Below are positions 1 through 5,760 of a stretch of DNA of 15,403 nucleotides, piece after piece (the first letter of the stretch is position 1; each line of letters begins with the position of its first letter). The stretch spans positions 1 through 15,403 of the forward strand of contig CAAGIL010000028.1 in the NCBI GenBank assembly GCA_900769905.1. The letters run 5' to 3'. Under the pieces are notes generated by a model. That model made no database searches. It saw nothing but the letters and a program-made list of their open reading frames with translations, and had not been told where the DNA came from. The position numbers and the translations under genes are program-made. The stretch is from Rikenellaceae bacterium. Its GTDB lineage: Bacteria > Bacteroidota > Bacteroidia > Bacteroidales > UBA932.

Positions 1-284
1 CAGGCACCCCATACGCCTACAAGATGCTGGGAATAGGCAAGCTCATAGGCGCACCTGTACCGGGAACGATGACGGCGGTATGGTGGGAGACCCTCATCGA
101 CAACACGCTCGTCTTCGGCATACCTCAGGTGGGCACCTGGTCGGTAGCCGAGAAGTGCTTCATCGAGAACCATCAGATAGAGCCGGACATCGAAGTTTAC
201 AACGACCCGGCCTCCATCCTCAGGGGAGAGGACAAGCAGCTGGAAGCAGCTGTAGCTGAGATGCTCAAGACTATAGGCAAATAA
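1..284 (+). CDS. S41 family peptidase, tricorn-like, C-terminal end (partial)
   Basis: Only the last 93 codons are in the window; the reading frame enters at base 3 (GTPYAYK...) and ends with TAA at 282-284. The ATG at base 24 is internal, not a start. The visible part resembles the C-terminal end of the S41 serine protease core found in tricorn-type and C-terminal-processing peptidases: a GxxIGxPVPGTMT segment, then WxEN-like and IEPDIEVYNDP segments, and a final GEDKQLEAAVAEML helix, which matches the family pattern xxPDIxVxNDPxxxxxGxDxQLExAV. The catalytic Ser, the PDZ domain and any signal peptide would lie upstream and cannot be seen. The family cleaves peptides or unfolded proteins, often in the bacterial envelope. 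It converges on gltB with no intergenic base. The family assignment rests on about 90 residues, so the subfamily is less sure than the family. Confidence 0.8.
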   Translation, partial: GTPYAYKMLGIGKLIGAPVPGTMTAVWWETLIDNTLVFGIPQVGTWSVAEKCFIENHQIEPDIEVYNDPASILRGEDKQLEAAVAEMLKTIGK

Positions 285-297
285 CTACAGCAGCTTC
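243..297. repeat. Imperfect inverted repeat across the convergent stop codons
   Basis: The 13-base arms at 243-255 (GAAGCAGCTGTAG) and 285-297 (CTACAGCAGCTTC) are complementary at 12 of 13 positions; the only mismatch is A248/A292. The loop is 29 nt. The stop codons of the peptidase (282-284) and gltB (285-287) lie in the loop edge and the right arm. Because it is symmetrical, the structure can form in transcripts from either side. It has no T-tract, so it is not a classical intrinsic terminator. It could slow polymerase or protect 3' ends, but this is inference. Confidence 0.5.
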
Positions 298-3200
298 TTG
301 TAATCCACAGGAAGAACCTTTATGAATTCAGCGGCGTGGGAATCCCACTCCGAGAGTATGCGGGAAGCCAGAGGGCTTCCCGTTCTTTCAAGGTGAGCCT
401 GGACAAGTCCCTTTACCTCTGCCCTGTCCTCGTCAGTTTCAAGCAGACTCAGTTCGACCATATCCATATTGCAGTAGAAATCGAAATCTCCGTCAGGGTT
501 CCACACATAGGCTATGCCTCCGCTCATACCGGCAGCAAAGTTGCGGCCGGTCTTTCCCAGCACTACCACCCTGCCTCCGGTCATATACTCACAGCAGTGG
601 TCACCCACGCCCTCCACCACGGCATTTGCACCGCTGTTCCTGACGCAGAAGCGCTCACCCACCTGGCCGTTTATGAACATCTCGCCCGAAGTGGCTCCGT
701 AGCCTATGGTATTGCCGGCAATGATATTCTCCTCCGCCTTGAAAAGGGCATCCGGGTCCGGAGTTACCACAATGCGTCCTCCGCAGAGGCCCTTGCCCAT
801 ATAGTCGTTGGCATCCCCTTCCAGGCGGAAGGTGAGTCCCGGGCAGAGGAAAGCACCGAAGCTCTGTCCCGCCGAACCGCGATAACTTACGGTAATGCAG
901 TCGTCCGGCAAGCCCTTGCCACCGTAGAGTTTGGTCACAGTGCCGCTTATCATCGCACCCACGCTCCTGTCGGTATTCAGTATCTGCACGCCCAGGCTCA
1001 CCTTGCGGGCGGAGTCTATGGCAGGGCGTATCATCTGCAACACCTCCAGATCCTTTGCGCACGTGACCGCAGAATCGTGGCCCACGGTGCAGGTGCGGGC
1101 ATTGTCCTTTGCCTCGTCCGGTATGTACAGCACCCTGTCCAGCGACACCTTTGCCGCCTTGGAATCCTGAGGATAGCTGCGCTTGTGGAGCAGGTCTGCG
1201 CGACCGATGAGCTCCTGGAGAGTGCTGTAGCCCATTAGGGCCAGATACTCACGCAACTGCCTGGCTATGAAGCGGAAATAGGTTTCCAGATGCTCCTTTT
1301 TCCCGGCGAACTTAGCCCTGAGTTCAGGATTCTGGGTCGCTATGCCCACAGGGCAGATGTTCTTGTTGCAATTGCGGCACACGAGGCACCCCAGGGAAAC
1401 CATCGATGCCGTTCCGAAGCCGAACTCCTCGGCTCCGAGCATTGCCATAAAGATCACGTCGCGTGCCGTCTTGAGTCCGCCGTCCACCTGGAGTCGCACC
1501 TTCCCGCGCAGGCCGTTCACCACCAGGGTCTGTTGCACCTGGGCAAGTCCGGTCTCCGCCGGGCTGCCGGTGTGCTTCACGGAACTTGCCGGGCTCGCAC
1601 CAGTGCCTCCGTCTCCGCCGCTGATGAGTATCACATCGGCCTTGGCCTTTGCCACGCCGGCCGCAATCGTGCCCACGCCCGCTTCAGAGACAAGCTTCAC
1701 GCTGATGCGCGCATCGGAATTGATGTTCTTGAGATCGTAGATGAGCTGCGCGAGGTCCTCAATCGAGTAGATGTCGTGGTGAGGCGGCGGGGAGATGAGG
1801 GTGATTCCCGGCACGCTGTGGCGGGTCTTCGCTATGAGTTCGTTCACCTTGAATCCCGGCAGCTGGCCTCCTTCGCCCGGCTTTGCTCCCTGGGCGACCT
1901 TAATCTGGATTTCATCGGCATTGATGAGGTACTCCGCATCCACGCCGAAGCGCCCTGAGGCCACCTGTTTCACCGCGCTGCGGGCGGAACTTCCGTCCGG
2001 AAGCGGCCGGTTGCGCTCGGGGTCTTCCCCTCCTTCGCCCGTATTGCTCTGGCTTCCAATGGAATTCATTGCCCTCGCTATGGTCTCGTGGGCCTCCTTG
2101 CTGATAGCGCCGAATGAGATTGCCTCGGTCACGAAACGCTTCATCAGGTTTTCCTCGCTCTCAACTTCGGATATGTCAATCGGCTGGCGGTCACTCTCAA
2201 TTTCCATCAGGTCGCGCAGGTATTTAGGCTCCGCCCTGTTCTCGGAAGCCGCGCTGAACTGCTTGAAGGCTTCGTAATCGTTCTCGCGCACCGCTTTCTG
2301 CAGAAGGCGGACTCTGGACGGCTCCCAGGCGTGAGCCTCCCCTCCCTTCCGGAAGGCGTAGAGTCCCAGGTCCTCGAGTTCCTCCGGCGTTTCCGTCTCA
2401 CCGTACGCCGCCTTATGGGCTCTGAGCACATCGGAAGCGATGTCGCCCAGGCTCACACCTCCTATCTGCGAGATGCCTCCGCCCATATATTTGTCCAGCA
2501 CTTCCTGGCTCACGCCCAGGTTCTCGAACAGGGCCGCTCCACGGTAGCTTCGTATGGTTGAAATCCCCATCTTGGAGAGGATTTTGAGCATACCCTTGTC
2601 CACCGCCTTGATATAATGGTCCTCGGCGGCAGGATAGTCGAGCTGCACAGCCTTGCGATTCACCAGGTCGTCGAGTATGGCAAAAGTCATATACGGGTTC
2701 ACGGCACTCGCACCGTAACCCACCAGCAGTGCCACGTGCATAACCTCGCACACCTCTGCGGATTCCACGATAATCGCGGTCTGGGAACGCTTCATGCTGT
2801 GGATGAGGTGGTGGTGCACCGCCGCCGTCGCGAGCAGGGACGGAATCGGCGCGTGGGTGCTGTCCACGTTGCGGTCGCTGATGATGATGTAGTTGTAGCC
2901 CGCATCCACGGCCTTTATGGCATCTTTGCACAGGGCGGAGAGGGCCGCTTCCAGCGCCTTTTCCCCGCCTTCCGCTTCGAAGACCATAGGCAGGGTGATG
3001 GTGCGGAAGCCCTTGTACCTGAGGTTGCGCAGGGTCTCAAGTTCGGCGTTGGAGAGTATGGGTGAGCTGAGTTTCACCACCTTGCACAATTCCGGCGAAG
3101 GGGTGAGTATGTCGCCCTTCACGGCACCGATGTAACTGGTCAGCGACATCACCGTGCTCTCGCGTATGGAGTCAATCGGAGGGTTGGTGACCTGGGCGAA

Positions 3201-4748
3201 CTTCTGCTTGAAGTAGTTGAAGAAGCGCTGCGGCTTCTCGGACAGGACGGAGAGAGGAGTGTCGTCGCCCATCGCATATAGTGGCTCGGCGCTTCCGGTG
3301 GCCATTGGCACTATGATGCGGTCTATATCCTCCCTGCTGTAGTTGAATGCACGCAGAAGCCGCTGATAATCAGGCACAGAATGCTCCACTTTGCGGCCGC
3401 TGTGTATGTTCTTGAGCACGATGCGCCCGCTGTGCAGCCACTCCGAGTAAGGGTGGGCATCGCTGAGCACGGCCTTGATTTCCTCGTCGCGCAGTATCTT
3501 TCCCTTGAGCGTATCCACCATCATGATCTTGCCCGGACGCAGGCGGCCCTTGGAGGCTATCTGGTCGGAAGGGATGTCGCATACCCCGGTCTCGGAAGCC
3601 ATCACCAGCATTCCGCCTTTGGTTACAAGGTAGCGGCAAGGCCTGAGCCCGTTGCGGTCCAGCATACCTCCGGCATAACGTCCGTCGGAGAAGATGATGG
3701 TCGCAGGTCCGTCCCACGGCTCCATAAAGATGGAATGGTATTCGTAGAAGCTCTTGAGCTTGTGATTCAGCGGGTTACCCTCCTTGTAGCTCTCCGGCAC
3801 CAGCATGGCCAGGGCGTGAGGGATGGAGTAGCCGGCGCGGGTGAAGAACTCCAGCACATTGTCGAACGAAGCGCTGTCGCTCATGCCCGGTTCCACAACA
3901 GGGCTGATGTTTTCGGTGACACGGCCGAGCTTGTCGGTGCGGAGCAGGGTTTCGCGGGCCTTGATCCAGAGGCGGTTACCGCGTATGGTGTTGATTTCGC
4001 CGTTGTGGCCTATCATCCTGAACGGTTGCGCGAGGCTCCAGGTCGGGAAGGTGTTTGTGGAGAAGCGCGAGTGCACGAGGGCGATGGAGCTGGTGAAGTA
4101 CCTGTCCGTCAAGTCAGTAAAGTACTGGCGCAGCTGGAGGGAAGTGAGCATGCCCTTGTATACCAGGGTGCGGGTGGAAAGGCTGGCGAAGTAGCAGGAT
4201 TTCTTGTCGGATATTGATGAGGATGCCACGCGCCTTTCGGCTTCCTTGCGTATGAGGTAGAGCCTGTTTTCCAGTTCCTCCTGGTCATCGCAGCCCTCTA
4301 TGAATATCTGCCGTATGTCCGGCTCGGTCTCACGCGCCTTGCTTCCGAGGATTTCGGAATTCACCGGAACCTCCCTGACGTGCATTATGCTCAGATTGTT
4401 GGCCCTCACGCAGCTGTCTATGATTTCCATAAAGGCGGCATTGTCTGAGCTGTCCTTCGGGAGGAACACCATACCCACTCCGTATCGGCCCTTTTCCGGA
4501 ACCGGAATGCCGTGCAGGAGTATGAACTCGTGGGGTATCTGAACCATTATGCCGGCACCGTCGCCGGTATTGGGATCCCCTCCTTCAGCACCTCTGTGGG
4601 CCATATTCTCGAGCACCGACAGACCTTTCTCTATGATGTCATGGTATTTTGCTCCGTTGATATTGACGACAAGGCCGACGCCGCAGGCATCGTGCTCGTA
4701 GTCCGATGAATACAGACCACGCTTCCGGAAGGACTCCAAATAGTTCAT
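285..4748 (-). CDS. gltB: Glutamate synthase large subunit (glutamine amidotransferase + FMN/3Fe-4S synthase)
   Basis: This 1487-residue protein has the normal size for a bacterial GltB. It hydrolyses glutamine and transfers the ammonia to 2-oxoglutarate to make glutamate in the cytoplasm. The start ATG gives a 21-residue propeptide before Cys22 in HDACGVG, the expected N-terminal nucleophile of the type-II amidotransferase after cleavage. The amidotransferase domain covers roughly 22-430 (HNGEINT at 248-254). A central domain follows, then the FMN synthase domain at about 850-1200 with SGGDGGTGASP (1043-1053). The 3Fe-4S cysteines are 1121, 1127 and 1132 in the expected C-x5-C-x4-C spacing. 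The C-terminal GXGXG beta-helix (about 1240-1470) ends in KVLPVDYKKLL. It starts 39 nt after tRNA-Leu with no terminator between. The NAD(P)H-oxidising small subunit gene gltD, often adjacent, is not in this window. Family assignment is certain; the electron donor cannot be told from here. Confidence 0.98.
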   Translation of the reverse strand: MNYLESFRKRGLYSSDYEHDACGVGLVVNINGAKYHDIIEKGLSVLENMAHRGAEGGDPNTGDGAGIMVQIPHEFILLHGIPVPEKGRYGVGMVFLPKDSSDNAAFMEIIDSCVRANNLSIMHVREVPVNSEILGSKARETEPDIRQIFIEGCDDQEELENRLYLIRKEAERRVASSSISDKKSCYFASLSTRTLVYKGMLTSLQLRQYFTDLTDRYFTSSIALVHSRFSTNTFPTWSLAQPFRMIGHNGEINTIRGNRLWIKARETLLRTDKLGRVTENISPVVEPGMSDSASFDNVLEFFTRAGYSIPHALAMLVPESYKEGNPLNHKLKSFYEYHSIFMEPWDGPATIIFSDGRYAGGMLDRNGLRPCRYLVTKGGMLVMASETGVCDIPSDQIASKGRLRPGKIMMVDTLKGKILRDEEIKAVLSDAHPYSEWLHSGRIVLKNIHSGRKVEHSVPDYQRLLRAFNYSREDIDRIIVPMATGSAEPLYAMGDDTPLSVLSEKPQRFFNYFKQKFAQVTNPPIDSIRESTVMSLTSYIGAVKGDILTPSPELCKVVKLSSPILSNAELETLRNLRYKGFRTITLPMVFEAEGGEKALEAALSALCKDAIKAVDAGYNYIIISDRNVDSTHAPIPSLLATAAVHHHLIHSMKRSQTAIIVESAEVCEVMHVALLVGYGASAVNPYMTFAILDDLVNRKAVQLDYPAAEDHYIKAVDKGMLKILSKMGISTIRSYRGAALFENLGVSQEVLDKYMGGGISQIGGVSLGDIASDVLRAHKAAYGETETPEELEDLGLYAFRKGGEAHAWEPSRVRLLQKAVRENDYEAFKQFSAASENRAEPKYLRDLMEIESDRQPIDISEVESEENLMKRFVTEAISFGAISKEAHETIARAMNSIGSQSNTGEGGEDPERNRPLPDGSSARSAVKQVASGRFGVDAEYLINADEIQIKVAQGAKPGEGGQLPGFKVNELIAKTRHSVPGITLISPPPHHDIYSIEDLAQLIYDLKNINSDARISVKLVSEAGVGTIAAGVAKAKADVILISGGDGGTGASPASSVKHTGSPAETGLAQVQQTLVVNGLRGKVRLQVDGGLKTARDVIFMAMLGAEEFGFGTASMVSLGCLVCRNCNKNICPVGIATQNPELRAKFAGKKEHLETYFRFIARQLREYLALMGYSTLQELIGRADLLHKRSYPQDSKAAKVSLDRVLYIPDEAKDNARTCTVGHDSAVTCAKDLEVLQMIRPAIDSARKVSLGVQILNTDRSVGAMISGTVTKLYGGKGLPDDCITVSYRGSAGQSFGAFLCPGLTFRLEGDANDYMGKGLCGGRIVVTPDPDALFKAEENIIAGNTIGYGATSGEMFINGQVGERFCVRNSGANAVVEGVGDHCCEYMTGGRVVVLGKTGRNFAAGMSGGIAYVWNPDGDFDFYCNMDMVELSLLETDEDRAEVKGLVQAHLERTGSPLASRILSEWDSHAAEFIKVLPVDYKKLL

Positions 4749-4787
4749 AATAAGGTTATATGATATATACTACTAACTAACCGGCAG

Positions 4788-4868
4788 TGCGGGCGAAGGG
4801 ACTCGAACCCATACGCACGAGGCACCAGATCCTAAGTCTGGCTTGTCTACCAATTTCAACACGCCCGC
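4788..4868 (-). tRNA. tRNA-Leu (anticodon TAG)
   Basis: The minus strand folds as a class II tRNA. The acceptor GCGGGCG pairs perfectly with CGCCCGC, followed by discriminator A. The D-arm has a 3-bp stem (TTG/CAA) and contains AATTGGTAGA. The anticodon stem CCAGA/TCTGG encloses loop CTTAGGA, which gives anticodon TAG (leucine). The variable arm is long, as in tRNA-Leu, and the T-loop is TTCGAGT. The T-stem (ATGGG/CCCTT) carries one apparent T-T mismatch. CCA is not encoded. It lies 39 nt upstream of gltB and has its own promoter. Confidence 0.93.
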
Positions 4869-4877
4869 GTCGAAATG

Positions 4878-4907
4878 CAAAGTTATAAAAAAATGTAAAA
4901 AAACAAA
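4878..4907 (-). promoter_or_regulatory. Bacteroidota-type promoter for tRNA-Leu (and possibly gltB)
   Basis: On the minus strand, TTTG (4904-4907) is followed after 18 nt by TAACTTTG (4878-4885), matching the Bacteroidota consensus TTTG / TAnnTTTG with a slightly short spacer. The predicted start of transcription is about 5 nt before the tRNA 5' end at 4868. The spacer overlaps the T-rich tail of the upstream terminator. No separate promoter of this form is visible between the tRNA and gltB. Confidence 0.7.
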
Positions 4908-4934
4908 AGGGCCGGAACTCTCAGTTCCAGGCCC
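4897..4934 (-). terminator. Intrinsic terminator of the Cys-rich lipoprotein gene
   Basis: The arms 4909-4919 (GGGCCGGAACT) and 4923-4934 pair over 11 bp with a single bulged A at 4929 and a 3-nt loop. On the minus strand the hairpin is followed by TTTTG and a run of seven T. It lies about 60 nt after the stop of the small lipoprotein gene. Confidence 0.85.
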
Positions 4935-4947
4935 CTAAGCTTCAACA

Positions 4948-4975
4948 GGAATCTGAGTCAAAAGCTTCAGATTCC
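4948..4975 (-). repeat. Second hairpin in the lipoprotein 3' UTR
   Basis: A perfect 9-bp inverted repeat, GGAATCTGA (4948-4956) and TCAGATTCC (4967-4975), has a 10-nt loop. It sits between the stop codon at 4993 and the terminator at 4909-4934, so the mRNA would end in two stacked hairpins. No T-run follows this one directly. It could stabilise the transcript; that is inference. Confidence 0.55.
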
Positions 4976-4992
4976 ATAGATTCCTGCAAGAA

Positions 4993-5262
4993 TTACTTGC
5001 AGTCAGCGCAAGAATCAGCTTTTTCCTTGCAGCAATCCTCAGTGCCGGCCTTCTCGCAGTCAGCGCAGGATTTGCTTGCCTCGGTGCTGTCGCAGCAGGC
5101 CTTTGTGGCGGTACTGTCGCTGCAAGCCTTGGTGCAATCAGTGCACTCAGTGGTCTCTTCTGCGGCTTTCTTGTTTGAACACTTGCAGGAACTTACACCT
5201 GCAACAAGGAGTGCTGCGCACACAAGCAGCAGCAAGCTCTTACGTGATGTAGATTTTAACAT
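4993..5262 (-). CDS. Small Cys-rich secreted lipoprotein, function unknown
   Basis: I do not recognise a named family. The 89-residue protein has a basic N-terminus (MLKSTSRK), a hydrophobic stretch at 9-22 and a lipobox-like VSSC whose Cys26 would be the lipidated residue. The mature part of 64 residues contains 13 cysteines, including CxxC at 40/43, 66/69 and 85/88 and paired CC at 56/57 and 77/78. Nearly all other residues are Ala, Asp, Glu, Ser, Thr or Lys, with no aromatic residues, so a hydrophobic core is unlikely. It could bind metal ions or act as a thiol-rich envelope protein; this is inference from composition. The gene is monocistronic, with its own terminator, a possible promoter, and tRNA genes on both sides. 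It is supported as real by the signal peptide, the ATG and the terminator; the opposite-strand frame here shows no such signals. Confidence 0.8.
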   Translation of the reverse strand: MLKSTSRKSLLLLVCAALLVAGVSSCKCSNKKAAEETTECTDCTKACSDSTATKACCDSTEASKSCADCEKAGTEDCCKEKADSCADCK

Positions 5263-5297
5263 AGTACAAGGTATTATTAAACACTTAACTTACGCCG

Positions 5298-5332
5298 CGA
5301 ATATAGTGTTTTTTTCAACTTATTGTTACAAG
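5298..5332 (-). promoter_or_regulatory. Possible promoter of the Cys-rich lipoprotein gene
   Basis: On the minus strand, TATATTCG (5298-5305) differs by one base from the -7 consensus TAnnTTTG and lies 35 nt upstream of the ATG. The nearest -33 candidate, CTTG (5329-5332), is 23 nt away, longer than usual. The -7 box is plausible and the -33 box weak. Confidence 0.4.
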
Positions 5333-5365
5333 GAAGGAAGAATATTTATAAAAAATTTTACTTTT

Positions 5366-5386
5366 TGTAGGTCAAATGTAGGTCAA
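5366..5386. repeat. Direct repeat TGTAGGTCAA with 11-bp period
   Basis: TGTAGGTCAA occurs at 5366-5375 and again at 5377-5386, an 11-bp period close to one helical turn. It lies between the tRNA-Lys terminator and the lipoprotein gene, about 105-125 nt before the lipoprotein start. The arrangement would suit a dimeric DNA-binding protein contacting one face of the helix, but no regulator can be named. Confidence 0.45.
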
Positions 5387-5403
5387 GATTGGGCCAGGGA
5401 AAC

Positions 5404-5437
5404 AAAAAAGCCACTCACGAAAACCTCGTAAGTGGCT
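5404..5437 (-). terminator. Intrinsic terminator of the tRNA-Lys pair
   Basis: The arms AGCCACT (5409-5415) and AGTGGCT (5431-5437) form 7 bp. After one mismatch the stem continues with ACGA/TCGT (5417-5420 and 5426-5429). On the minus strand the hairpin is followed by six T. It begins 11 nt after the end of tRNA-Lys(CTT). Confidence 0.88.
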
Positions 5438-5448
5438 GATTATTAATG

Positions 5449-5521
5449 TGCTCCCTTAGGGGCTCGAACCCTAGACACCCTGATTAAGAGTCAGGTGCTC
5501 TACCAACTGAGCTAAGGAAGC
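5449..5521 (-). tRNA. tRNA-Lys (anticodon CTT)
   Basis: This is a 73-nt cloverleaf. The acceptor GCTTCCT pairs with AGGGAGC (one G-T wobble), with discriminator A. The D-arm starts TAGCTCAGTTGGTAGAGC. The anticodon stem CCTGA/TCAGG encloses CTCTTAA, giving anticodon CTT (lysine). The T-stem TAGGG/CCCTA is perfect, with loop TTCGAGC. CCA is not encoded. It is the second gene of a two-tRNA transcript. Confidence 0.97.
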
Positions 5522-5540
5522 AGAATTATCAAAAATCTCG

Positions 5541-5613
5541 TGACCCGTTCGGGGCTCGAACCCGAGACCCCCACATTAAAAGTGTGATGCTCTACCTACT
5601 GAGCTAACGAGTC
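5541..5613 (-). tRNA. tRNA-Lys (anticodon TTT)
   Basis: This is a 73-nt cloverleaf. The acceptor GACTCGT pairs with ACGGGTC (one T-G wobble), with discriminator A. The anticodon stem TCACA/TGTGG encloses CTTTTAA, giving anticodon TTT (lysine). The T-stem TCGGG/CCCGA is perfect, with loop TTCGAGC. It is the first gene of the pair and lies 19 nt before the CTT gene, so one short transcript supplies both lysine isoacceptors. Confidence 0.97.
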
Positions 5614-5629
5614 CTCCGTTTTGGGATTG

Positions 5630-5661
5630 CAAAGTTACCGTTTCTTTTTATATTATCCAAA
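5630..5661 (-). promoter_or_regulatory. Promoter of the tRNA-Lys pair
   Basis: On the minus strand, TTTG (5658-5661), a 20-nt spacer and TAACTTTG (5630-5637) match the Bacteroidota promoter consensus. The -7 box is identical to that of tRNA-Leu at 4878-4885. The tRNA begins about 16 nt downstream. Confidence 0.82.
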
Positions 5662-5690
5662 TATTTTTGAAAAATTTTTCAAATATTTTT
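5658..5690. repeat. AT-rich direct repeat upstream of the tRNA-Lys promoter
   Basis: CAAATATTTTT occurs at 5658-5668 and 5680-5690, 22 bp apart (about two helical turns). Between them is the palindrome GAAAAATTTTTC (5669-5680). The right-hand copy places a second TTTG upstream of the real -33 box. The A/T tracts could act as an UP-like or bent-DNA activator for a strong tRNA promoter; this is inference. Confidence 0.45.
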
Positions 5691-5708
5691 CTTGCCCGGG
5701 AGGACAAG

Positions 5709-5740
5709 AAAAAAGGGCTGCCCCTTTTGTGGAGCAGCCC
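5709..5740 (-). terminator. Intrinsic terminator of dnaK
   Basis: GGGCTGC (5715-5721) pairs with GCAGCCC (5734-5740); one mismatch and two more pairs extend the stem. On the minus strand the hairpin is followed by TTTTTT. It starts 20 nt after the dnaK stop codon. Confidence 0.9.
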
Positions 5741-5760
5741 GATTTCTAATATTCTGCTTA

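Noticed and set aside
336..1238. Plus-strand open frame (300 codons), and others at 1290-1958 and 3381-4217, opposite gltB
   Set aside because: They are mirror frames of gltB coding sequence; composition is unnatural and no motifs are seen.
4997..5431. Plus-strand open frame (144 codons) opposite the Cys-rich lipoprotein
   Set aside because: It reads antisense through the signal peptide gene, the AT-rich leader and the tRNA-Lys terminator. The minus-strand gene has a signal peptide, lipobox and terminator, so it is the better choice.
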